Assembly (NCBI GenBank): GCA_030528325.1 | Contig: JAUMZD010000006.1 | Span: forward strand, 37,949 to 101,948 | Direction: 5' to 3' | DNA length: 64,000 nt | From: Lautropia sp. | Lineage (GTDB): Bacteria > Pseudomonadota > Gammaproteobacteria > Burkholderiales > Burkholderiaceae_E | Shown: piece by piece, positions 17,110 to 27,062 of the stretch | How the letters are laid out: each line of letters begins with the position of its first letter | Numbering within the stretch: the first letter of the stretch is position 1 | The notes under the pieces: generated by a model | Seen by the model: only the letters and a program-made list of their open reading frames with translations | The model's database searches: none | What the model was told of the DNA's origin: nothing | Position numbers and translations under genes: made by a program

Positions 17110-19404
17110 ATGAATATGTCCAACCCGTTTCCCAACGACGACGCGCCGGGCAGTGATGCCCCAAGCCCATCGGTTCGTCCAGGGACACCGCCCCGTCAAG
17201 CCGCACCAACCTTCAGTACCTATCTGGCCATCATCCGGGAACGAAAATGGCTCGTTCTCGGTACGGCCATCATCGTCACGATTCTGGCCACCGTCATCGT
17301 CAACCTGATGACCCCCATCTACCGGGCCAGCGCCACCATTCTGATCGAGAATTCGAAGCGCAACGTCATCTCCTTCGAGGAAATCTATGGCGTGCCTGCC
17401 GGCAGCCGCGAATTCTTCCAGACCCAGGCGGAGTTCATGCGCTCGCGCGAAGTGGGCATTCGTGTGGTCAAGAGTCTCGATCTGGTCAACAACCCGCTGT
17501 TCAACCGGGATCTTCGCGGCAACAGCGGGGAAGAGAGCGCACAGCAGTCCGAGTCCGCCAGCAGCACCGAGACCCCCACAACCGAACAGCAGGCTGCTGG
17601 CCAGGGCGTGTCGGCCGAAGCGGGCATCAACCCCTATCTGTCGGAGGACGCGCTGGAAGAGCAGGTGCTCGCCCGTTACAAGGCCAACCTGGACATCGTG
17701 CCCGTCAAGAACAGCCAGCTGGTCGAGATCCGCTTCGAATCACCCGACCCCGTCCTCGCAGCCAAAGTGGCCAACCAGACCGCGGAGTCCTACATCACGG
17801 CCGACCTGGATGCACGTTTCGACATGCAGCAGACCGCCAGCCGCTGGCTGAACGAGCGCCTGAACCAGCTGCGCACCGATCTGGAAACCGCCGAGGCCAA
17901 TCTGCAGGCTTATCGTGAGGAAATCGGTCTGGTTGCGACGCCCTCCTCCACACTGGGCGGCAATGAACGTCAGCTCGACACTTCCTCCGACCGGCTGATC
18001 GCCGCCCGTGTCGAGCGCTCGCGGGCCGAACAGATCTATCGCCAGGTCGCTCGCGGCGCACGGAACCGCTATGAAGTGCCAGAAGTCTTCAATAACGCTG
18101 CTGTGGTGTCAGCTCGCACAGCAGTCAGCGCCGCAGAGCAGCGCATGGCGGACATCGCAGGCTCGCTGGGTCCGTCCCACCCTGCCTACAAGGCAGCCCA
18201 GTCCGAACTGGATCAGGCCCGTGCCAATCTGCGCCGCCAGTCGGAAAACGTGATCGCCAGTATTGCGAAAGCCTACGAGGTCGCCGTCCAGACAGAGAAG
18301 GCCCTCGAAAAGGAGGTGGCCTCTTCCAAAGGCAACATTCAGGAAATCAACCGCAAGGAAGGCCGCCTGAACGTGCTGCAGCGTGATGTGGCCACGGCAC
18401 AGCAGATCTATCAGACCTTCCTGGCACGAGTGAAGGAAACCGACGCAACGGCAGACTTCCAGAACCCCATTGCCCGCGTGGTCGACCCTGCCGTCCCGCC
18501 CATCATGGCCGTCAAACCCCCCAAGCCTCAGATCATCCTGCTGGCCGCCGTGATCGGTACACTGCTGGGTGCCATGCTGGCCATTTCACGCGATCAGAAG
18601 AATGCCGTCGTCCGCTCGAGCGACGAAGTCTTCGAAAAGCTGGGCGCGCCGTTGCTGGTGGCAGTACCGAAACTGCCCGCCGAAGAAGCTGCCAAGCTGC
18701 CTCACCTGCAACAACTGGAACCACAGTCACTGTTCGCCGAGTCGATCCGTTCCGCACTGACCGGTGTCCGCCTGTCGCTGATGAATGTCAGCCGCCCGGT
18801 CATCTCGTTCACCTCCACCCTGCCGGGTGAAGGCAAGTCGACGACTGCCTGCAGTTTCGCCATCGAACAGGCCCGCACGAAGCAGACAGTGCTCATCGAC
18901 GCAGATATCCGCAAACCCAGCATCCGCCGCATGCTTGGCATCCCGGAAGGCCAGAAGGGTCTGAGCGACATCTTCACCGGCGAGCCGATCGAGAACTGCA
19001 TCGTCTACATGCACGAGCTGAACCTGTGGGTCATCACGGCCGGCAGCAACAAGACGAAGCACTCTCACGATCTGCTGATGAGTCCACGTTTCGGTGAGAT
19101 CATCGAGCAACTGAAGGAACGCTTCGAGCTGGTCATCATCGATACGCCGCCGCTGGAGATGGTCTCCGATGCCCTGCCGATCGGCCTGCAATCCACCGGC
19201 CTGATCTATGTCGTGAAAGCCGGCGAAACGCTGATCCCGCTGGCCCGCCGCGGCCTGGATCGCCTGAGCGCGGCCAACGTCCGCATCCTCGGTGTAGTCT
19301 TGAACAACCACGATTTCGAGAAGGCCGGCCGTTATTACGGCGAATACTCGGCTTATGGCGAAGCCTACGGCCAGGGCTACTACGGGGCCAACCACAAACC
19401 CTGA
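17110..19404 (+). CDS. Wzz / BY-kinase fusion (polysaccharide co-polymerase tyrosine autokinase), copy 2
   Basis: Inner-membrane protein of 764 residues with the same layout as the copy at 2568-4844. Membrane segments lie near residues 47-70 and 473-490, with a coiled-coil periplasmic part between. The kinase has Walker A TLPGEGKSTTA (~571), Walker A' VLIDADIRKP (~595), Walker B LVIIDTPP (~675) and a Tyr-rich tail (YYGEYSAYGEAYGQGYYG, ~740-760). It differs from copy 1 by a Ser/Thr/Glu/Gln-rich insertion near residues 140-170. It is first in a rightward operon with a glycosyltransferase and a flippase. An in-frame second Met is at residue 3. Confidence 0.92.
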   Translation: MNMSNPFPNDDAPGSDAPSPSVRPGTPPRQAAPTFSTYLAIIRERKWLVLGTAIIVTILATVIVNLMTPIYRASATILIENSKRNVISFEEIYGVPAGSREFFQTQAEFMRSREVGIRVVKSLDLVNNPLFNRDLRGNSGEESAQQSESASSTETPTTEQQAAGQGVSAEAGINPYLSEDALEEQVLARYKANLDIVPVKNSQLVEIRFESPDPVLAAKVANQTAESYITADLDARFDMQQTASRWLNERLNQLRTDLETAEANLQAYREEIGLVATPSSTLGGNERQLDTSSDRLIAARVERSRAEQIYRQVARGARNRYEVPEVFNNAAVVSARTAVSAAEQRMADIAGSLGPSHPAYKAAQSELDQARANLRRQSENVIASIAKAYEVAVQTEKALEKEVASSKGNIQEINRKEGRLNVLQRDVATAQQIYQTFLARVKETDATADFQNPIARVVDPAVPPIMAVKPPKPQIILLAAVIGTLLGAMLAISRDQKNAVVRSSDEVFEKLGAPLLVAVPKLPAEEAAKLPHLQQLEPQSLFAESIRSALTGVRLSLMNVSRPVISFTSTLPGEGKSTTACSFAIEQARTKQTVLIDADIRKPSIRRMLGIPEGQKGLSDIFTGEPIENCIVYMHELNLWVITAGSNKTKHSHDLLMSPRFGEIIEQLKERFELVIIDTPPLEMVSDALPIGLQSTGLIYVVKAGETLIPLARRGLDRLSAANVRILGVVLNNHDFEKAGRYYGEYSAYGEAYGQGYYGANHKP

Positions 19405-19469
19405 GCATGACAGCCCACTGCGGCGCCAAGCTACAATGAGGGCGTCGCAGCCTATCTGATGCAGACACC

Positions 19470-19492
19470 AGCGCCCTCTACATGAGGGCGCT
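19470..19492 (+). terminator. Hairpin after kinase fusion 2
   Basis: AGCGCCCTC (19470-19478) and GAGGGCGCT (19484-19492) form a perfect 9-bp stem with a 5-nt loop, followed by GTCGTTTCC. The T-run is poor, so it may attenuate rather than fully stop transcription into the glycosyltransferase gene 180 bp downstream. Confidence 0.5.
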
Positions 19493-19670
19493 GTCGTTTC
19501 CTCTCCGATCTCGGACGCGGTTTCAGACATCGCAACCAGAGAGCCTGGGTGGTAGGATTGAAAGGAAAAGCCCTATCCAAGCGATGCGTCTGGTTCATCC
19601 CTTCCATGGCGGCATGAGACAGCTCCTCTCACAGCTTCCCTCATGCCAGACCAACCATCCTGTCCCGAAC

Positions 19671-20765
19671 ATGCCAAGAATTGCCCTGCTGACCCGTTAC
19701 GACTCGATGGGCGCCTCATCCCGGGTTCGCACACTTCAGTATCTGCCCTCCCTTCAACAGGCGGGCATCGAAACCGAGTTCTTTCCCCTGCTCTCGAACG
19801 ACTATCTGGAACAACTCTACGCAGGACAGAGCACCCGACGCCTGCAGATCCAGCGAACCTGGAAACGAATCCGGGAAATGCCGGCCATCGCCAAGGCTGG
19901 CCGCTTCGACCTGCTGTGGATAGAGAAGGAACTGCTCCCTTATCTTCCTTATCAGCTCGAACGACATCTGCTGGGCAACGAAGTCCCCTACGCCCTGGAC
20001 TTTGATGACGCCATCTTCCATAACTACGACCAGTCGACCAATCCCGTCGTCCAGCACCTGCTCGGCAACAAGATTGACCGGCTGATGGCCGGCGCCCGTC
20101 TCGTCACCTGTGGCAACAGCTACCTGGCTGAGCGTGCCAAACGCGCTGGCGCCCCCTGGGTGGAAATCCTCCCGAGTACGATCGACTTCGAAAAGTATCG
20201 CCATCACCCTACCCCGGTACAACCGGCCATCGATGCGAACAATCCGCTGCGGCTGGTATGGATCGGGTCTCCGTCCACAGCGCCCTATCTCGAGCTCCTT
20301 CGTCCTGTGTTGGCTCAGGCCTGCCGCCGGCATCCAATCGAGCTGCGCGTCATCGGCGCGAACGCCCCGGAGCTGCCTGGCATCAACACCCAGTCGATTC
20401 CCTGGAAGAGCGAGACGGAGGCTGCCGAGCTTGCCAAGGCGCATGTCGGTGTCATGCCACTGAAGAATACCCCCTGGGAACAGGGCAAATGCGGCTTCAA
20501 ACTCATCCAGTACATGGCCACGGGCCTGCCGGTCATCGGCAGTGCCGTCGGCATGAACAAGGACATCGTTCTCCAGGGAGAAACCGGATTCCTCGCCGGC
20601 AATAACGAAGAGTGGGTTCAACACATCGGAACGCTGGCGGAATCTCCCGAACTGCGCACACGGATGGGGAAAGTCGGTGAACGGGAAGCAGAAACCCATT
20701 ACAGTATTGCCGCTGTAGGTTCTCAACTGGCCGAGATCATGAAACGGGCCGCTTCGACAGATTGA
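19671..20765 (+). CDS. Glycosyltransferase (GT4-like)
   Basis: A 364-residue GT-B-type glycosyltransferase that begins MPRIALLTRYDSMGASSRVR. Conserved parts are YALDFDDAIFHNYD, LRLVWIGSPSTAPYL, VGVMPLKNTPWEQGKCGFKL and QYMATGLPVIGS, the C-terminal donor-binding region of GT4-like enzymes. I start at the ATG at 19671; longer open sequence back to 19482 begins inside a terminator-like hairpin and has no family resemblance. It lies 8 bp before the flippase gene. Sugar and linkage are unknown. Confidence 0.82.
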   Translation: MPRIALLTRYDSMGASSRVRTLQYLPSLQQAGIETEFFPLLSNDYLEQLYAGQSTRRLQIQRTWKRIREMPAIAKAGRFDLLWIEKELLPYLPYQLERHLLGNEVPYALDFDDAIFHNYDQSTNPVVQHLLGNKIDRLMAGARLVTCGNSYLAERAKRAGAPWVEILPSTIDFEKYRHHPTPVQPAIDANNPLRLVWIGSPSTAPYLELLRPVLAQACRRHPIELRVIGANAPELPGINTQSIPWKSETEAAELAKAHVGVMPLKNTPWEQGKCGFKLIQYMATGLPVIGSAVGMNKDIVLQGETGFLAGNNEEWVQHIGTLAESPELRTRMGKVGEREAETHYSIAAVGSQLAEIMKRAASTD

Positions 20766-20775
20766 CCCACCCAGC

Positions 20776-22107
20776 ATGTATCGTTCCAAACTCCTCTGGT
20801 CTGTGACGGGCCTGGCCACGCCACTGATATCGGCTGCCGTCTTCATTCCTCTGCTACTGTCGCGCATCGGCAATGAACGTTTCGGCATCATCGCCCTTGC
20901 CTGGGCGCTTCTCAGCTCGGCCTCCGCACTGGATCTCGGTATCGGACGCGCCACCACTCAGTATCTGGCCACACTGCGGGGCCAGAAGAAACTCTATGAA
21001 GTGCCCGCCACCATTGGGGTGGCCTGGCGTCTGTCGCTGACTTACAGCGTCCTTGGTGCGCTGGTCTTCCTGATCCTGATCGCTTTCGATGTGGAAAGCC
21101 TGATCAATCACGAAACTGTCAGTGCGGCCGAACTGAAAACATCGGCGCTCATCGTCATCTCCGTACTACCCATTCAGGTGCTGACCGCACTCTATCGAGG
21201 CATCAGTGAAGCTTTTGAAGACTTCAAAGCCACCAGCCTGGTTCGACTGTACCTGGGTGTGGTGAACTTTGCCGGCCCCTTTCTGGTGTCACTCTACACC
21301 GACTCACTGGTTGCCCTGACCACGGCGCTCTTTGTGTGCCGACTCGCCGGTCTCGTGATGCAGTATTACGCAGCAAACCGGTGGGTCCGCAAGGTTCGTG
21401 CCGGGCTGGTTCGCCATGGTGACCGACATGCTCGGATCAAGGCACGGGACGGCAAGGCGATCCGCAAACAACTCAACCGCTTCGGCAAATGGATGACGGT
21501 CAGCAACATCGCCCATCCCCTGCTGATGCAGTCCGACCGCTTCATCATAGCGTCCGCCATCTCGGCTGCTGCCGTCACGGCCTATTACATCCCTTACGAA
21601 ATCATCATCCAGAGCACGATGATTGCATCTGCCGTCACCACCGTGATGTTCCCCATGCTGACCGCCCGCCTGCAGGCCAGCCCGGAAGAGGGGCGGAAGG
21701 TGTTCCTGCTCTGGAGAAACCGCCTGCTGATCGTTTCAGCACTGCTTTATGTCGTGCTGAGCATCGCCTTTCCTGTCATCTTGCATTACTGGATGGGCGA
21801 CAAGGTCGGGCCAGAATCCACGACCATCGGACAGATCCTGTGCCTGGGCGCCTTCTTCTACACCGTCTCCGTGATCTATACGTCGTACCTGCATGCCCAG
21901 GGTCGGGTCAGGATCTGTGCCACCATCCAGCTGATCGAACTGGCAATCTACATCCCTGTGCTGTATTTCGTCACAATGCATTACGGATTGTACGGTGCTG
22001 CAATCAGCTGGGTATGCCGGAGTTTCTTCGATGCGGCCGCACTCGCCTTCGTGGCATCACGCCGGACGCCACAGGTGACAGCCTCCCAGGAGCAGCAGCC
22101 TGTGTAG
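20776..22107 (+). CDS. Polysaccharide flippase (Wzx), copy 2
   Basis: A 443-residue multi-pass membrane protein. The start MYRSKLLWSVTGLATPLISA and a conserved early region (LLLSRIGNERFGIIALAWAL, then DLGIGRATTQYLA) match oligosaccharide flippases of the PST/MATE superfamily, which export undecaprenyl-linked repeat units. The gene begins 10 bp after the stop of the preceding glycosyltransferase and is the last of its operon. It converges on the beta-helix gene with only 41 bp between stops and no clear terminator hairpin there. It is clearly distinct from the flippases at 7890 and 28938. Confidence 0.87.
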   Translation: MYRSKLLWSVTGLATPLISAAVFIPLLLSRIGNERFGIIALAWALLSSASALDLGIGRATTQYLATLRGQKKLYEVPATIGVAWRLSLTYSVLGALVFLILIAFDVESLINHETVSAAELKTSALIVISVLPIQVLTALYRGISEAFEDFKATSLVRLYLGVVNFAGPFLVSLYTDSLVALTTALFVCRLAGLVMQYYAANRWVRKVRAGLVRHGDRHARIKARDGKAIRKQLNRFGKWMTVSNIAHPLLMQSDRFIIASAISAAAVTAYYIPYEIIIQSTMIASAVTTVMFPMLTARLQASPEEGRKVFLLWRNRLLIVSALLYVVLSIAFPVILHYWMGDKVGPESTTIGQILCLGAFFYTVSVIYTSYLHAQGRVRICATIQLIELAIYIPVLYFVTMHYGLYGAAISWVCRSFFDAAALAFVASRRTPQVTASQEQQPV

Positions 22108-22148
22108 AAGCCATTCGTGACGGGCGAGCCGGGCCGGGTCTGCTGAAC

Positions 22149-23729
22149 TTACACCCCTTGCAACTGCGGGGTGTTGGCCCGATCGATGTGATCAGAGAAA
22201 TGCTGGTTGCCGCGAGGCAGCACCATCTGCCCGGCACTGGGCTCGGGTGAAACCACATTACCCACGAACACCAGATGCCTTAAAGCCCCTGCGCGGCTTT
22301 CCGACAGCTCCAGCACGACCCCATTGCCCGGCCATCTGACACGGTTGCCGGCCATTTCACACATGAGCAGTGGATAGTCCCCGTTCTCGTCACCCACCTG
22401 CGCCATGACAAGCACCGGTACATCAGTCGTGGCCTCGATCTCATTACCGACGAAGCGCACACCATACATGCCCCGATTGGTGAAGTGATCATCGCCACCC
22501 TTCAGGCCGAAGCCTCTGTGACTCTTGCGCTTCGTACGACTGTTGAACGCAGACTCCACGGCCACATAGGCTCTGGCCGCACCACCGGACAGACGGTTTC
22601 CCCAGAACGAATTCTCGTTGGCCGCCACGGCACAATAGATGTGATACTTCGGCGCGCCACCAGGCAGTACCTGAATGTCGTTGAGATAAAAATCGTTCTT
22701 GGAGGACCCCACATAAGCTTGGAGCAAGCCTTCTCCACGAGCCCGCGCATTACGGATCACATTGCCACTGATCACGTTGTGCGAAGCACCATACGCAAGA
22801 TGGATGGATGAGGACAGAGAATCCGTCAGCTCGTTGTCCAGCACAAGATTGGTGTAGGAGGCGTGCTGGATCGAGATGGAACGGATCTGCCCCCTTAGCC
22901 TGTTGCCTTGCACCACACTCCGGTGTACACCCAGAAACGTGATCCCATAATAGCCACCATCGATCTGGTTGCCTTCCACCACATTGTTTCTGGCAGGCAC
23001 CGGAATGTTCGGGAGGACAAAATCCCGCAGCCAGGTATCTCTCGGCGCCTGATCTCCCTTCGGCAAAACACGTTCAGCCTCGATGTCCACCCCAAAGCAG
23101 TCAATATCCGGCAAGGGATGGATCTCGATCACATTGTTGCGCACCACATTCGAGTGAAGGGCCCAGTTATCCTTGCCCTCTTCGCCCTTGCTGGTTCCCC
23201 GGAGATAGACGCCCCGGCCCACCTGGATGTTGCGGATGCGGTTATTGACGATGTGCACCCCCATGACATCTATGCCATAGAGAACCGCTGCCTGATCCGG
23301 ATAGGTGACCTGACACTCGATATCAAGGTCAGCCACCAGAAAGGGGCGTCGCACCGGATCGACCCGGGTCAACCCACGAAAGATGAAACCAGCCCTGGCG
23401 GCTCGGTTGACCAGACGGATCCTGCCGCCCTCCCCTTTCACGCCGGCTACGGCCCCCTGAACCGTGATCTGGCTGGTGATCAGGTAAATGCCCTTCGGAA
23501 ACACCAGCCACGCACCGCTCCGGTCAGCAGCTCTCGCCGCCTCGATGCAGGCGCGGGTGTCATCATGTATACCGTCCCCGATAGCACCAAAATCCATCGG
23601 ACTGACCCGCCGTGCCGATGCCGTCGGGCCGGAAGGCGTTGCCGCAAGCAGCTGACGTGCCGCCAGGATGACGGCACCAGCCCCCCCAAGCGTCTTGAGA
23701 AAAACGCGTTTCTTCCGTAAATCAGACAT
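22149..23729 (-). CDS. Exported right-handed beta-helix protein, pectate-lyase superfamily type
   Basis: A 526-residue protein. The N-terminus RKKRVFLKTLGGAGAVILAA resembles a Tat-like or Sec signal, with KR instead of the usual RR. The mature part opens with DFGAIGDGIHDDT, the entry motif of pectate-lyase-like beta-helix proteins (pectate_lyase_3/GH28-like), and continues with many NVVxxN-type turns (NNVVEGNQIDGG, HNVISGNVIRNA). In polysaccharide loci such proteins are periplasmic lyases, epimerases or depolymerases. The start overlaps the polymerase stop by one base (TGATG), so it likely acts on the same glycan. Catalytic residues cannot be assigned by eye. Confidence 0.8.
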   Translation of the reverse strand: MSDLRKKRVFLKTLGGAGAVILAARQLLAATPSGPTASARRVSPMDFGAIGDGIHDDTRACIEAARAADRSGAWLVFPKGIYLITSQITVQGAVAGVKGEGGRIRLVNRAARAGFIFRGLTRVDPVRRPFLVADLDIECQVTYPDQAAVLYGIDVMGVHIVNNRIRNIQVGRGVYLRGTSKGEEGKDNWALHSNVVRNNVIEIHPLPDIDCFGVDIEAERVLPKGDQAPRDTWLRDFVLPNIPVPARNNVVEGNQIDGGYYGITFLGVHRSVVQGNRLRGQIRSISIQHASYTNLVLDNELTDSLSSSIHLAYGASHNVISGNVIRNARARGEGLLQAYVGSSKNDFYLNDIQVLPGGAPKYHIYCAVAANENSFWGNRLSGGAARAYVAVESAFNSRTKRKSHRGFGLKGGDDHFTNRGMYGVRFVGNEIEATTDVPVLVMAQVGDENGDYPLLMCEMAGNRVRWPGNGVVLELSESRAGALRHLVFVGNVVSPEPSAGQMVLPRGNQHFSDHIDRANTPQLQGV

Positions 23730-25027
23730 CAGGATCTGCGTGATGAGCGGCGCCGCCGTGCCGGGCGCGCATCAAACATGGATGTACCCGGATGACGTAC
23801 CAGGAAAATCGTCAGTGGCAGCACGAACATCCACTGGAAGGTATAGGCCTCGATATAGGGATTGGTTGCCGAAGCCATGAATGCACTGATGCAGCCTGCA
23901 AACAGGAAGACATCGAAGTTCGTCAGACGCTGGCGTTTCCATGCCTCGAAGACACCCCAACCATAACGGATGAACGGCCAGGCATAGATCAACGCGCCAA
24001 TGATGCCCACACGGTAGACGGTTGCCAGCAATACGATTTCATAACGCCACGGGAAACGCACGCTACGAATGAAGCTCACACCGATACCATGACCAGCCCC
24101 CAGCCCGAAGGTCTGGATGATGCCGTCAAGCAGTGCACCGGCCTGCCCGGTTCGTTCACTGCCGCCCCCGCCCGACAGCTCCTCCCAGAACCCGCCGAGA
24201 ATGTAGAGCACATCGATCTCGGTAAAGACGCTCAGCAACACGATGAACACGACGCCCGCCACCAGACCGATCAGCACCTGCTTGACAAGGGACAGCATGA
24301 TCGTGCCCGGAAGCTGTCCATGGATGCCTGGCCGTAACACGACCCCCACGGCCAGCCCCACCGGTACGGAAAGCATCAATGCCGAACGACCCGACGTCAC
24401 CGCCACGATCACCAAGGCACCGAGGGTGATCAGGAGTTTCGGCCCCATCATGCCAAGCGCCAGCATGGCAAACAGGGCGCTGCTCATGAAGATCAGCGTG
24501 CCATACACGAACATCGTGGCACCGGAATACCCATCGTTCAGATTGACGTTGGCCTCTTCGGGATCGATGAAGAAGGCCACAGCCTGAGGGCCCCCCGTCA
24601 GGAACAGGTAGAAGAACAACGGCACAGTCAACACACCAAGGATGGTGTAGTTCTCCATCATCCTCTCGAGTTTCGTCGTGCTCATCGTGGACAGCACGCC
24701 GCCTGCAATCAGTATCCACAACGCTGGTGACACGATGTAGATGAACAGGGTCTGATAGAGTGCCTCGTCCGTCGCCCCGTTGAGCAGGCCAACGACCAGA
24801 TAGACCAGCGTCACGGCCGATGCCGCCACATGCATCCATACCACGCGCATGAAGGCGGGGTTGAAATTCACCAAAGGCCAGGCCAGCAAGGCCGTCAGGC
24901 CCAACATCCCCGCCGATACCAGCTTGATCGAGTTGGGGATCACCATCGTCAAGAACAACAGGATGGCAAAGGCCACTCTGAAGCTATTCTGCAACCACAG
25001 CGGTTTCTCGGTGTTCTGATCAGCCAT
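23729..25027 (-). CDS. O-antigen ligase / Wzy-type polymerase, copy 2
   Basis: A 432-residue membrane protein with about 11-12 hydrophobic spans, ending in a cytoplasmic basic tail (ARPARRRRSSRRS). A long periplasmic loop near residues 270-320 (GGGGSERTGQAGALLDGIIQ, then GLGAGHGIGVSF) is typical of Wzy polymerases. It lies between the GT4 gene (140 bp upstream) and the beta-helix gene in a leftward operon. The first TM region starts at residue ~15. Polymerase of the block 2 glycan is the best inference, since the only unpaired flippase nearby is at 20776. Confidence 0.78.
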   Translation of the reverse strand: MADQNTEKPLWLQNSFRVAFAILLFLTMVIPNSIKLVSAGMLGLTALLAWPLVNFNPAFMRVVWMHVAASAVTLVYLVVGLLNGATDEALYQTLFIYIVSPALWILIAGGVLSTMSTTKLERMMENYTILGVLTVPLFFYLFLTGGPQAVAFFIDPEEANVNLNDGYSGATMFVYGTLIFMSSALFAMLALGMMGPKLLITLGALVIVAVTSGRSALMLSVPVGLAVGVVLRPGIHGQLPGTIMLSLVKQVLIGLVAGVVFIVLLSVFTEIDVLYILGGFWEELSGGGGSERTGQAGALLDGIIQTFGLGAGHGIGVSFIRSVRFPWRYEIVLLATVYRVGIIGALIYAWPFIRYGWGVFEAWKRQRLTNFDVFLFAGCISAFMASATNPYIEAYTFQWMFVLPLTIFLVRHPGTSMFDARPARRRRSSRRS

Positions 25028-25167
25028 CTGGCTGTTCCTTATCGGTTGTTGTGACGTTTGTTGGACAATGTGTCGGAAATAGCCCCGCTCACGGCCTCCA
25101 GATCAGGCCGGAGCTTCTGCGCCCCATCCCCGACCTGCAGACGATGCGGCCAACCGGCCAGATGGCA

Positions 25168-26286
25168 TCACTCCAGCTCTGCCAGGATATCCAGGTTCAC
25201 CTTGCGGACATCGAATTTCTCGAGAGCCAACTGGTAGCTCGCCTCTCCATGACGTTCGATCAATGAAGGGTCTTTCAGGTAGCACTCCATCGCCCGCGCC
25301 AGCGCTGGAACATCCCGTGCCGGCACCAAACAGCCGTTCACATCTGGAACGACGGTTTCACGACACCCCGGAACATCCGTCACGATCACCGGGCGGCCCA
25401 TCGACAGCGCTTCCAGAATGGTGCGAGGCAAGCCCTCCGAATAGGAAGGCAGAACGCACACGCTTGCCTTCCCCACGAATGGACGCACATCCTTGACGCC
25501 CCCACCGTATTCGATCACATCGGAATCGGCCCACGCATCGACAACATCCGACGCGATGGCATCGGGGGAGGTCTCCTTGCGGCCTATGATAATGAAGTGC
25601 GCATTCGGATACTTCTTCTTGACGATCTCGGCGGCTGCGACGTATTCGCGAACCCCCTTGGCTTTCAGCAGACGCGCCGCCAGCAAGAAGGTCACATCAG
25701 GCCCGGACGGCAACGGCACTCGGGCGTACTGATTCAGGTTGACACCGGAACCATTGACGATCTTGGTCTTTTCCGGGGAAATCAGGCTCTTCTCCAGAAA
25801 CAGCTCTCGGTCGTCCGGATTCTGGAAAATGACGGTGGACACCGGAACCAGCGCCTGCTTGTACAACGATGAAGCAACCCCCGCCAACGCGTCACGCATC
25901 CGGCTACCCCCATGAAAGGCAAAGCCCAGCCCGGTTATCATTGGAACGAAGCGGAGCTTGACGCCCGACAGCCGTATGGCCAGCCCCCCATAGATGACCG
26001 GCTTGATCGTGTAGCAGATCAGGACGTCGGGCCGCAGGGCTCGCAACAGACGCGCAATCGCCACCATCGTCACCATGTCCTTGAACGGATTCAACGCCGT
26101 GCGATAGAGCGGCAACGGGACGAAATCGGCGCCCAATGCCTTGATTTCATCAAGAATCTCAGGGGTCAGCGGGGCTGCGGCAGCCCCTGTAACCTTGTAT
26201 CCTCTGGCCACCAGATCCCGGATGAGATCGGCACGAAACTCGACCAGGGACTCTGCCATGGCACCGATGAGAAGAGCGCGCTTCAA
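25168..26286 (-). CDS. Glycosyltransferase family 4
   Basis: A 372-residue GT4 enzyme, similar in style to CapM/PglA-type transferases. The N-terminus MKRALLIGAMAESLVEFRAD is followed by YTIKPVIYGGLA and PMITGLGFAF, which recall enzymes acting on lipid-linked acetamido sugars. The C-terminal half has FLLAARLLKAKGVREYV, VLPSYSEGLPRTILEALSMG and RPVIVTDVPGCRE. It is first in the leftward operon with a polymerase and a beta-helix protein. The donor is unknown, but UDP-HexNAc is plausible for the subfamily. Confidence 0.87.
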   Translation of the reverse strand: MKRALLIGAMAESLVEFRADLIRDLVARGYKVTGAAAAPLTPEILDEIKALGADFVPLPLYRTALNPFKDMVTMVAIARLLRALRPDVLICYTIKPVIYGGLAIRLSGVKLRFVPMITGLGFAFHGGSRMRDALAGVASSLYKQALVPVSTVIFQNPDDRELFLEKSLISPEKTKIVNGSGVNLNQYARVPLPSGPDVTFLLAARLLKAKGVREYVAAAEIVKKKYPNAHFIIIGRKETSPDAIASDVVDAWADSDVIEYGGGVKDVRPFVGKASVCVLPSYSEGLPRTILEALSMGRPVIVTDVPGCRETVVPDVNGCLVPARDVPALARAMECYLKDPSLIERHGEASYQLALEKFDVRKVNLDILAELE

Positions 26287-26731
26287 AACTTTTTCGCCAA
26301 CGAATCAAATTGAAACAAATACCCCACCCCGGGCATCCAAGCATGGCCCGGGCAGGGTTCAAACGGGCAAAGCCAGCCCAGACAGGGGCCTGACGCTTCC
26401 GGAGACAGCCCCATTGCCGGCCAGGATATGTAAGCATCTGAACCGGCAGCCCTGTAAACAGACCAGCCGCTACCCGACGGCGCGACGCATGTGACATGGC
26501 GTTGTCCCTGTCTTCCAGGCCCCGGCATGCGACTCGGGCCTGCTCGCGGGTACATACTCCGCGGCAATGAGGATGCCATCATCACAAGGCGTGCGACAAC
26601 CGGATGCACCGACTGAATGGTGATCCGGAAAGGTTCAATGATACAACCTGTATTCCCGCTGCCCCACCCTCGCCGTCCCGTGAAGCCGAAAGAAGCAGGC
26701 GGCAAGGAGCAAGGGTCTCATCGTGGAAGCG

Positions 26732-26898
26732 CCTAGGAGCTTGGGCGGTAGGAATCGCGAAGGCGAAAATCGGCCCCGCCGAGCACAGTTTGTGCCCGAT
26801 TCGCCGCCCCATAGCCCGAGCTATGGGGCAAGAAGCGGGTGCAAAATGGGCCGGCGCGGCCGGTTTGCAGCCCGCGACTTTCCTGCCGCCCAAGCTCC
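26732..26898. repeat. Composite copy (A) of an intergenic palindromic repeat
   Basis: This lies in the 776-bp gene-free gap 26287-27062 between divergent operons. The left arm CCTAGGAGCTTGGGCGG (26732-) and the right arm ending CCGCCCAAGCTCC (to 26898) are inverted copies of the ends seen at 51645, 55979 and 63951. The interior is longer than in other copies and holds a second hairpin, GCCCCATAG / CTATGGGGC. Downstream of it, 26940-26990 is AT-rich with TTACAATGTAA (26973-26983), a TTACA-A-TGTAA inverted repeat that may belong to the promoter of the following operon. Confidence 0.75.
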
Positions 26899-27062
26899 CA
26901 GGAGCTTGGGCCGAAGGCATTTCAGACAGTGTTTCAGACAAATATGCCCGGAAACAAGAAATAAACAAAATATTACAATGTAACGGTAAACCCCGAACAG
27001 CTCCTACACCAAACTACGCTTGCGGCACGATGCTGTTCGCCCGCCATCCTACCCTGCCAGCC

